Assembly (NCBI GenBank): GCA_025057155.1 | Contig: JANWYD010000002.1 | Span: 124,001-188,000, forward strand | Source of the DNA: Chloroflexaceae bacterium | GTDB lineage: Bacteria; Chloroflexota; Chloroflexia; Chloroflexales; Chloroflexaceae | Length of the DNA: 64,000 nt | Direction: 5' to 3' | In this document: one piece after another, positions 1-6,453 of the stretch | Position numbering within the stretch: the first letter of the stretch is position 1 | How the letters are laid out: the number at the start of each line of letters is the position of its first letter | The notes under the pieces: model-generated | Told to the model about the DNA's origin: nothing | The model's database searches: none | Seen by the model: only the letters and a program-made list of their open reading frames with translations | Made by a program: the position numbers and the translations under genes

Positions 1-170
1 CGAGAACCTGGGAGAGTGCGCAGGATGCGGGGACCTTCAACCCATGGCCGACTCTCCGTTCCAATGTGGCATGGTGAGCCTGTGCCGGCCCTGGCAACGA
101 GGGCGAACCCCAAACTCCGCGTTTTTCGCTAACCTTGTCGGGCGGCCAGGCCGCTCCAAACCCGCTGCTA

Positions 171-290
171 ATATGAAGATTAGAAATCAAATCCGGTATA
201 GCCTGCGAAGGCGGGCTTCGCATCGGTAGCCCGCGGCTTCAGCCGCCGGGCTACAGGGCGAATACCGGTTTATATTCTTAATATTCATAT
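171..290 (+). repeat. MITE-like dispersed repeat, copy 1
   Basis: This element of about 120 bp has imperfect terminal inverted repeats: it begins ATATGAAGATTA and ends with the complement of ATATGAATATTA. A strong internal palindrome (GTAGCCCGCGGC against GCCGCCGGGCTAC) lies in the middle. A second copy lies at 40183-40302 in the opposite orientation with roughly 85 percent identity by eye. No coding capacity is seen. The structure resembles a miniature inverted-repeat element that would be moved in trans. Confidence 0.75.
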
Positions 291-508
291 ATTACAACAA
301 GAGCTGTCATTCCGAGCGAAGCGAGGAATCCTGGCTGTGATGCCATGCCGAAACCCTTCGCTCCGGCTGCGTCTCCGCTCAGGGTGACATGTATACGGCT
401 TACTGATGCGGCACAGGGCAAAAATTCGTTGTAATGCTAAAGACGAACCTTGCATCAGCCCTGCGTCTCCATATAGCAGTCCTACGCCAGATCTACACAG
501 CGGCCGGG

Positions 509-538
509 CGTAAGGACGCAGCGCGCTGCGTCCTTACG
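509..538. repeat. 30-bp perfect palindrome
   Basis: CGTAAGGACGCAGCG is followed at once by its exact reverse complement, with no loop. It could form a cruciform or RNA hairpin. No poly-T follows, so it is not a typical terminator. Confidence 0.7.
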
Positions 539-762
539 GGTACGTCTGCTACGCCGGGCTTCACAACCTGAAGAGGACCGCTATAGCGAGAACCGGGATG
601 GTACAATGAAGACCGGGTTTAACCCCCGGGTTGCCGATCGGAGGCATGCGTGCGGGTGGGCCCTGCAATCCTTGTTCCCCGTGCGGCCTCAGGATCGTCC
701 TTGCTGCGCCGGGGCGCGCGCCCGCCGCGGGTAGGACAAACAGATCGCGAAGGAAGAACGCT

Positions 763-1467
763 GTGTCAACGATTTCGGCAAGCCAGACGCTATCCTTTGC
801 AATCGTCGTCGTCTTGCTTTGCTTCACCGTGCTGCTTGCCCTGCTCTTCGCACCCCTGTATATGAAACAACGGCTGCTCGATCACGCGTTCGCTGATCTG
901 AAACGCCGGTACCAGGCCGCGATCGCGCCGACGCTTTTCGAGGCAGGCTTCAGGCGACCCGCATTCTGGAGCCTGTACCGCCGACATTTTGAATACATAG
1001 CGCCCAGAAGTCAGCATTGGATTGGGATTGCTTTCCCTGCTGAATTGAAGAGCGATGGTTCATGGCTCGTTTTCTTATCTATGACCATTCGAGTTCCACA
1101 CCACCTGAGGTTTTTGCTCTACACCCCGCCTCTTGCTTCGACCGCCGCGCGGTCGCTGCACGATGATGCGATTTTATCACGGCCTCAGAACAGGCTGGAC
1201 ATCTTGCGTCCACTCGGCCTGGAGCTGGTCTGCGCTCCTCAATACGTCTCCGAGCTGACCCGGCGCGCGCAGGACGCAGCGTTTCGCCAGACCGTCGAAT
1301 CGCTGCTTCAGTCAGGTGAAAGTTTTATTGTCGAGGGTTACAACGACGTGGTGATGGACTTCCAAATCGCCCTTCAGCAGCCAACGCCGGAACGGGCGCG
1401 CGTCTGGTTGCAGGCGGCTGAGCGCATGGCCCGCGCCTTATCCGACAATCCACAATCCAAAATCTAA
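763..1467 (+). CDS. Hypothetical membrane-anchored protein
   Basis: The product has 234 residues when started at the GTG at 763, which has an AAGGAAG ribosome-binding site 6-7 bases upstream; the upstream ATG at 631 would add 44 low-complexity residues. One hydrophobic segment (about residues 10-32) is followed by a soluble domain of about 200 residues with no motif I recognise, so it is probably a single-span membrane protein with a cytoplasmic or extracytoplasmic domain. The last residues (DNPQSKI) are encoded by a copy of the dispersed AATCCAAAATC repeat, which also supplies the stop codon. It is followed 25 bp later by another small membrane protein. Function unknown. Confidence 0.7.
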   Translation: MSTISASQTLSFAIVVVLLCFTVLLALLFAPLYMKQRLLDHAFADLKRRYQAAIAPTLFEAGFRRPAFWSLYRRHFEYIAPRSQHWIGIAFPAELKSDGSWLVFLSMTIRVPHHLRFLLYTPPLASTAARSLHDDAILSRPQNRLDILRPLGLELVCAPQYVSELTRRAQDAAFRQTVESLLQSGESFIVEGYNDVVMDFQIALQQPTPERARVWLQAAERMARALSDNPQSKI

Positions 1468-1477
1468 AATCCGAAAT
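1446..1477 (+). repeat. AATCCAAAATC dispersed motif, copy 1
   Basis: A run of CAATCC, CAATCCAAAATC and TAAAATCC units overlaps the 3' end of the preceding gene. Related runs are at 24594-24626 (same strand) and 63167-63199 (opposite strand). Confidence 0.6.
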
Positions 1478-1492
1478 GATGCGGGGGCAGCC

Positions 1493-1954
1493 ATGGTCAT
1501 AGCCGTGATCGGATTAATCGTCTCGATCATTATGCTCATCGTGGGCATCGCCGTGATTGCCGCTCGCGGCGAGATGCGCGGCAATACCTACACCAGGGAA
1601 GGCGCGCAGCTCCACATCGGCGCCGAAGACAACTTCGGGCAGAAGCGTGCGGGCGCGCACGTCTTCCACGGCGTTGAGAAAGGCGTCCGGTTCGAGGCGG
1701 AGATGTCCACCGCGGAACTCCTGGCGCTCCTGGCCAACGGCCGGTTGCGGGAGGCATGGCCCTGGGCGCTGGCGGCGCTGGGGTTGCTGCTGATCTTCTT
1801 CTGGGGGCCGCTCTTGATCGGGTTACTGGCCGGTTGGAAGGGGCCGGGTCTCTGGGCCTTCGTCGGGTTCTTCTTCCTGGGCGCGCTGTGGGCCGCCTAC
1901 CCGCGGCGGCGGGGTCCTGACGAAAGCTCAGAAAAGCCGGAGGGTGAGGGATGA
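1493..1954 (+). CDS. Small membrane protein, hypothetical
   Basis: The product has 153 residues. There is an N-terminal transmembrane helix (residues 2-24), a soluble segment of about 60 residues, then two more hydrophobic helices (about residues 87-108 and 113-135) and a charged tail. The start ATG follows a GGGGGC purine stretch. No domain is recognised. Close spacing to the preceding membrane-anchored protein suggests co-transcription. Function unknown. Confidence 0.7.
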   Translation: MVIAVIGLIVSIIMLIVGIAVIAARGEMRGNTYTREGAQLHIGAEDNFGQKRAGAHVFHGVEKGVRFEAEMSTAELLALLANGRLREAWPWALAALGLLLIFFWGPLLIGLLAGWKGPGLWAFVGFFFLGALWAAYPRRRGPDESSEKPEGEG

Positions 1955-2081
1955 GAGAAAGAACGGCGTCTTGACGGCCAATGCCCTGCGCGGATGTTTT
2001 GACAGGATCGGCGGGTAGCTTCACAACGCGATGTGGACGAAGCCGACCGTTAGCCGACTAAAAGAAGAAAGACGCATCGTG

Positions 2082-2753
2082 ATGCGACCAACCCAGCTCG
2101 ACCCCGCTTATATAAACCGCCGTGTGATTCTCCCCTACGGTCTGCAGGTAGAGGAGGTTGAGAAGGCGGTCGCCGAAACATATCGGCTCTTTCACGGATT
2201 AAACGATTTCCTTCAAAACAGCGGTTTCCGTCGGCTAGAGGAATTGATCCTCGGCAACTCGCTGTCGGGCATAATCTCGGAATTCCTCGTCAAGAATATC
2301 GCGCGGGCATCTGATAAACTCGAGGTGAACATGAAAGTCGGAGGACATCCCGATCTTCTTCCAAAAGGTTATTACTCATCGAATCTCGTATTGAAAGGAG
2401 CCGAGGGGATCGAAATCAAATCGTCAATTCAACGGGGAGGTTGGCAAGGTCATAATCCAGAAGAGTGCTGGCTGATGGTGTTTCGCTATGCAATCGGTGA
2501 ACAAGCCGATGGAGAGTCTCTCCCCCTGACATTCATCGAGATCCTCTGTGCCAGACTCGAGCTTTCAGACTGGTCGTTTTCAGGCCGAAAGGGGACATCC
2601 CGCAGAACACCCACGGCGTCGATAACTACGTCTGGAGTTGAGAAACTCAGGCGCAATTTCCTCTACCGTCTTCCCAATGTGGGTGTTGGACCCCCACAGA
2701 CATATTCTGGCAGAGCCGTAAATAACAGGCTCGATGTCATAGTATCACCTTAA
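2082..2753 (+). CDS. Probable type II restriction endonuclease (PD-(D/E)XK type)
   Basis: The product has 223 residues when started at the ATG at 2082, which follows an AAGAAAG site; the in-frame ATG at 2031 is an alternative. The best signature is GGHPD (P90-D91) followed 19 residues later by E111-I-K113, the spacing expected of a PD-(D/E)XK nuclease core, with a possible extra acidic residue in SEFL (E67). The length fits type II enzymes. Its 3' end overlaps the stop codon of a DNA methyltransferase on the other strand, so the pair should be a restriction-modification system in which this protein cuts unmethylated host-specific sites. The recognition sequence cannot be read from the sequence. 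Local composition is less GC-rich than flanking genes, consistent with transfer. Confidence 0.7.
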   Translation: MRPTQLDPAYINRRVILPYGLQVEEVEKAVAETYRLFHGLNDFLQNSGFRRLEELILGNSLSGIISEFLVKNIARASDKLEVNMKVGGHPDLLPKGYYSSNLVLKGAEGIEIKSSIQRGGWQGHNPEECWLMVFRYAIGEQADGESLPLTFIEILCARLELSDWSFSGRKGTSRRTPTASITTSGVEKLRRNFLYRLPNVGVGPPQTYSGRAVNNRLDVIVSP

Positions 2754-4030
2754 TCGAACAGTGTTGGCTGGACGCTCTCCGGTTCGGTTGGCTCTTCCAT
2801 ACGGGTTCCGGGATCGCCGTTTGAAACGATTGCCGCCAGTTTGGGAATGGACTCCTCTGCGATAGCAAAGAAGTTCGGATCACTTTCTATTCCGATGCTT
2901 GCATATCCAACAGCGCACGCAGCAGCGATGGTTGATCCTCCTCCCATAAAGGTGTCAAGGACCACGCCCTCACCCAGTGGAAGGGCAGCGCGCACGATCT
3001 GGCGCATAAACGCTTGCGGTTTGAGGGAGGGGTGGGGAGCAATTTCGCGTTCAACGGCGCGGGTGGGAGAGCTTTTGATGACATCACAAAACGGTTGATC
3101 GTCAGAGACCCTACGAAGTCCTCCCGTCTTCCACTTTCGCAGGTTGTCTTGAACACGACCCTCGCAGGGTTTTCGGAAGAGGCCCCAGGGTTCCCAGCAA
3201 GACCGGGGCATAACTGTGACATCTTTAAACTCGTCGTGCGCGTTTTTAGGACGATCGCCCCCACGGAGCGTTTGAACTAGACGGATAATCTCGCCGCGCT
3301 TTTCGAATCCGGCTTCAATCAGTGCTATGTAGACATGTTGCGAAAGGAGCGGATTCGTGGCGATGAAAACGTGTCCGCCTGGTACGAGGATTCGTAGAGC
3401 GCGTTGGCCCCAATCCCGGAAGTATTCGGTAAGTTGCAGCTTTTCTTCCTTGCTGAGAACGGTGAACCTGGGCAGAGGCTGGCGAATGCTTCCACCGATT
3501 GCGGGTGGGATCCGCCAGACCCCGCCGCGCCCGTTCCGAAGTTTTGCTTGCTCTTTGGGGGTGTACTCTTTCAAGCCATAGGGGGGATCTGTGACGATAG
3601 CATGAACGCTATTCGGTTCACGACGTTCCATCCACTCAAAACAATCCCCCTGAACAAGTTCGTATTGAGCTTTACCAGGTTGGTAGACTTCCCGGGTTTC
3701 AGCAACAATTGCAGGGACGGTAGCGCGATCCTCTCTATAGGCTTCTGAGCGAAAAGCTTTCCTTAGGAGCGCTGTAGCTTCGACGGGATGTTCCCTTAGG
3801 ATCTCTTGAACCTCTCCTGAAAGGTAACCCGCAAGGATCAGTAGCGGCCCAGGATCTGTCCCGCAGATTTCAGCAAGCAGCAGGACGGTTGCTCGTGCTG
3901 GACGCGCCTTGCCTGCTTCAAGGCGAGAAATGTACCCCTTAGAGACCTTTAATCGTTTTGCGATATCATCTTGCGTCAATCCGCGCGCAAGACGGACATC
4001 CCTCAAGTGCTGCCCGAAAAGGAGCATCAT
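2750..4030 (-). CDS. HTH-fused DNA methyltransferase of a restriction-modification system
   Basis: The product has 426 residues. Residues 5-62 form an XRE/Cro-type helix-turn-helix (GLTQDDIAKRLKVSKGYISRLE). The methyltransferase part begins near residue 122. Motif IV DPPYG (148-152) precedes motif I DTFMGGGST (359-367) and IESD (381-384), which is the beta-class order; DPPY favours N6-adenine but N4-cytosine is not excluded. It should protect the sites cut by the neighbouring nuclease. The fused HTH makes it a likely repressor of its own promoter: palindromes at 4073-4094 cover the -10 and spacer. The double ATG start has GAGGG upstream. The stop codons of this gene and of the nuclease share the bases TTAA. 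Confidence 0.85.
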   Translation of the reverse strand: MMLLFGQHLRDVRLARGLTQDDIAKRLKVSKGYISRLEAGKARPARATVLLLAEICGTDPGPLLILAGYLSGEVQEILREHPVEATALLRKAFRSEAYREDRATVPAIVAETREVYQPGKAQYELVQGDCFEWMERREPNSVHAIVTDPPYGLKEYTPKEQAKLRNGRGGVWRIPPAIGGSIRQPLPRFTVLSKEEKLQLTEYFRDWGQRALRILVPGGHVFIATNPLLSQHVYIALIEAGFEKRGEIIRLVQTLRGGDRPKNAHDEFKDVTVMPRSCWEPWGLFRKPCEGRVQDNLRKWKTGGLRRVSDDQPFCDVIKSSPTRAVEREIAPHPSLKPQAFMRQIVRAALPLGEGVVLDTFMGGGSTIAAACAVGYASIGIESDPNFFAIAEESIPKLAAIVSNGDPGTRMEEPTEPESVQPTLFD

Positions 4031-4072
4031 CTAAACCCTCTTATTAAGATGGTCTTTTTGGGCTTACGATGG

Positions 4073-4094
4073 ATAGTCTACTATGGTTTACCAT
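4073..4094. promoter_or_regulatory. Tandem palindromic operator before the methyltransferase
   Basis: Two perfect 12-bp palindromes share two bases: ATAGTCTACTAT (4073-4084) and ATGGTTTACCAT (4083-4094). They lie 43-64 bp upstream of the methyltransferase start, over its predicted -10 element and spacer. This arrangement is typical of operators for HTH controller proteins, and the likely ligand is the HTH domain of the methyltransferase itself. Binding is inferred. Confidence 0.7.
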
Positions 4095-4103
4095 TTTAGT
4101 CAA
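4075..4103 (-). promoter_or_regulatory. Predicted methyltransferase promoter
   Basis: On the minus strand TTGACT (4098-4103), a 17-bp spacer and TAGACT (4075-4080) form a fair sigma70-type promoter directed at the HTH-methyltransferase gene. The tandem palindromes overlap it. Confidence 0.55.
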
Positions 4104-4267
4104 CAGCGTTTTGAAACGCATCAGGAGAGCCTGGAAAGCCCAGCTTCCTTCGAGCGCTGGCTTTGGCAACGCCAGCGCAAAGCGTGAGCGCGGCCTGCCC
4201 TCATACATCTGACAGCTGGTTGGACGAGGTGGGGACGCCAAGTTTCCCTGCACTGGCATGGACAGTA

Positions 4268-4290
4268 GGCGCAACCCTCCAGGTTGCGCC
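4268..4290. repeat. GCAACC/GGTTGC hairpin, copy 1
   Basis: Arms GGCGCAACC and GGTTGCGCC (9 bp, perfect) flank the loop CTCCA. It is one member of a family of short intergenic palindromes also found at 6042-6062, 14453-14485 and 34253-34271. Confidence 0.7.
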
Positions 4291-4325
4291 TCGGGTCCGG
4301 AAGAGCCAGGCCCTCCCAGGCCCAT

Positions 4326-5882
4326 TCACTTCTTCGTGGTCAGATTCCCCAGGATGCCGCGCACCAGCGACTGCCCGCTGCGGCTGGTGAGGAACTTGAA
4401 GGCCCCTCTGGCCATCTGCTCGAGCTGGCGCTGCTGTTCGCGCTGCTGCCGCTCCAGTTCGCGCTGCTGCCGCTCGGCCTCCTTTGCCGCCTCCCTGGCG
4501 GCCCGCTCGGCCTCTTTCGCTTCTTTCTCCGCCAGTTTCCGCGCCTCCTCGGCTTCCTTTTCCGCCTGCTTGCGGGCCGCCTCGGCCTCCGCTGCCGCAG
4601 CCGCCTGCTCCGCGCGGGCCTTCAGGTTCTCGTAGGCCGACTCGCGATCCACCGCTGTGTCGTAGGCCCCCGCCACCAGGCTGGTCCGCATCAGCGCCTG
4701 GCGCTGCTCGGGCGTGATCGGCCCGATCTGGCTCCGCGGCGGGACCACCATGGCCCGCTGCACCACCTCAGGCTGGCCCTTTTCATTCAGGAACGAGATC
4801 AGCGCCTCGCCCACCCCCAGTTCGGTGAGGACAGTCTCAAGGTCCAGATCGGGGTTCTGGCGGAAGCTGCGGGCGGTAGCCTTGATCACCTTCTGGTCGT
4901 TCGGGGTGAAGGCGCGCAGGGCGTGCTGCACCTTGTTGCCCAGTTGCCCGAGCACCGACTCGGGGATGTCGCCGGGGCTCTGGGTGACGAAGTAGATCCC
5001 CACGCCCTTCGAGCGCACCAGGCGCACCACCTGTTCGATCTTCTCGCGCAGGGCCGCGGGCGCGTCGTTGAAGAGCAGGTGAGCCTCATCGAAGAAGAAG
5101 ACCAGTTTCGGCTTTTCGGGATCGCCCACCTCGGGGAGTTGCTCGAACAGCTCCGAGAGCAGCCAGAGCAGGAAGGTGGCGTAGAGTCGCGGGGCATGGA
5201 TGAGTTTGTCGGCGGCCAGGATGTTGACCACCCCGCGCCCCTGGGCGTCGGTCTGCAACAGGTCATCGAGGCTCACTGCCGGCTCGCCGAAGAACGCCGC
5301 CGCGCCCTGCTCCTCCAGCGCCAGCAGATTGCGCTGGATGGCCCCCACACTCGCCGCCGAGATGTTGCCATAGGTGGTGGTAAACTCGCGGGCGTTCTCG
5401 CCGACGAACTGGGCCATGGCCCGCAGGTCCTTCAGATCGAGGAGCAGCATGCCATGGTCGTCGGCGATGCGGAAGAGCAGGGTAAGCACCCCGGCCTGGG
5501 TCTCGTTCAGGTTGAGCAGGCGACCAAGCAGCAACGGACCCATTTCCGAGACCGTCGCGCGCATGGGGTGGCCCTGCTCGCCGAACACGTCCCAGAAGGT
5601 CACCGGGCAGCCCTCCCAGGTGTAGGCGGGCAAGCCGAGCTTCTCGATGCGTTCGAGGATCTTCGGCTTCGCCGCGCCGGGCTGGCTGATGCCCGACAGG
5701 TCGCCCTTAATATCGGCGGCGAAGACGGGCACGCCAATGCGACTGAATTGCTCGGCAAGCACCTGGAGGGTCACCGTCTTGCCGGTGCCCGTGGCCCCGG
5801 CAATGAGGCCGTGCCGGTTGGCCATGGCGGGGAGCAGATGCACGTCCTGCGCGCCCCTGGCGATCAGCAGCGGTTCTGGCAT
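4326..5882 (-). CDS. HerA-like DUF853 ATPase (YjgR family)
   Basis: The product has 518 residues; the ATG at 5882 is preferred because AAAGG lies 8 bases upstream and family homology starts here. Walker A is GATGTGKT (29-36) and Walker [10 protein letters not shown] (260-268), with VTQSPGDIP near 299-307, as in the HerA/FtsK-like DUF853 family. A long charged Ala/Glu/Arg coiled coil (about residues 420-490) precedes a short C-terminal tail rich in basic residues. These are cytoplasmic P-loop ATPases resembling DNA pumps; their substrate is not established. It lies upstream of FtsK on the same strand but separated by a small gene and repeats, so a functional link is only suggestive. Confidence 0.85.
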   Translation of the reverse strand: MPEPLLIARGAQDVHLLPAMANRHGLIAGATGTGKTVTLQVLAEQFSRIGVPVFAADIKGDLSGISQPGAAKPKILERIEKLGLPAYTWEGCPVTFWDVFGEQGHPMRATVSEMGPLLLGRLLNLNETQAGVLTLLFRIADDHGMLLLDLKDLRAMAQFVGENAREFTTTYGNISAASVGAIQRNLLALEEQGAAAFFGEPAVSLDDLLQTDAQGRGVVNILAADKLIHAPRLYATFLLWLLSELFEQLPEVGDPEKPKLVFFFDEAHLLFNDAPAALREKIEQVVRLVRSKGVGIYFVTQSPGDIPESVLGQLGNKVQHALRAFTPNDQKVIKATARSFRQNPDLDLETVLTELGVGEALISFLNEKGQPEVVQRAMVVPPRSQIGPITPEQRQALMRTSLVAGAYDTAVDRESAYENLKARAEQAAAAAEAEAARKQAEKEAEEARKLAEKEAKEAERAAREAAKEAERQQRELERQQREQQRQLEQMARGAFKFLTSRSGQSLVRGILGNLTTKK

Positions 5883-5996
5883 AGGGTAACCTTTCTGATG
5901 TGACAACAGGGGATTTGTGGTCCTCACCCTCCCCCCGGCCCCCTCCTTCTCCACCGTCAGGAGGAAGGACTCCCCAACGCCGGTTGGCGGGATCTA

Positions 5997-6013
5997 GGGA
6001 AACCAGGTTTCCC
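5997..6013. repeat. GGGGAAACC/GGTTTCCCC palindrome
   Basis: GGGAAACC and GGTTTCCC flank a single A. It is one of at least eight intergenic copies of this short palindrome in the window. The same gap (5883-6086) also carries a GCAACC/GGTTGC hairpin at 6042-6062. Confidence 0.6.
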
Positions 6014-6041
6014 CTATCGCTGCCGCCCGGGCCGTCTGGCA

Positions 6042-6062
6042 GGGCAACCGTCGAGGTTGCCC
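6042..6062. repeat. GCAACC/GGTTGC hairpin, copy 2
   Basis: GGGCAACC and GGTTGCCC (8 bp, perfect) flank the loop GTCGA. Confidence 0.65.
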
Positions 6063-6086
6063 CACCGGGGGGGCCTGGTTCCCCCC

Positions 6087-6356
6087 TCAGCGCCACAGAG
6101 CATTCCAGAGGTCCTGCAACGTGGTCTGCACGCCAGCGATGGTCTGGCGCACGGGATCGGGCGACAGGCGGGCATCGAGGCGCGTGCGGGCGTCGTTGAT
6201 CACCTCGTTGAGGAGCGAATGGGCCTCGGCGGCATGGAGCTGAGTGATCAGGTCGGCATACACCTCGATCAGTTCGAAGCGATCAGCCTTGGGAGTCTCG
6301 TTCAACAGATTGTCAAGGATTTGCCGCGTGCGGTCGCGGAACGTTTCGATGGACAT
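6087..6356 (-). CDS. Small conserved-looking hypothetical protein
   Basis: The product has 89 residues, with no signal peptide or transmembrane segment. It appears all-helical, with amphipathic stretches at residues 1-20, 25-55 and 65-88. No motif is recognised. The codon pattern (GC-rich third positions) matches real genes nearby, and it sits between two ATPase genes on the same strand. It could be a small adaptor. Function unknown. Confidence 0.55.
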   Translation of the reverse strand: MSIETFRDRTRQILDNLLNETPKADRFELIEVYADLITQLHAAEAHSLLNEVINDARTRLDARLSPDPVRQTIAGVQTTLQDLWNALWR

Positions 6357-6453
6357 AGGGCGCTTCCCCTTCGCTGCGGAGTACTTCCTTCATTATACGC
6401 CGGAGGGCGGCGAAATGTTGGGTGTCGCAGGGAATGCAGGGTGCGAGTTCCGC

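Larger units (their letters stand above)
1..762. other. Intergenic left edge, no convincing gene
   Basis: No open frame here has a ribosome-binding site or recognisable protein content. It holds a MITE-like repeat (171-290) and a 30-bp perfect palindrome (509-538). The first ATG of the downstream frame (631) is preceded by low-complexity GC-rich sequence and is not used in this annotation. Confidence 0.6.

Noticed and set aside
44-229. 61-residue frame at the left edge
   Set aside because: Its second half is the MITE-like repeat; no ribosome-binding site or protein-like pattern.
3014-3748. Plus-strand frames inside the methyltransferase gene
   Set aside because: Shadows of the motif-bearing minus-strand frame.
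4044-4325. 93-residue minus-strand frame upstream of the methyltransferase
   Set aside because: It runs through the promoter/operator and a repeat hairpin.
4284-5903. Long plus-strand frame opposite the HerA-like gene
   Set aside because: Antisense shadow; the minus strand carries clear Walker motifs.
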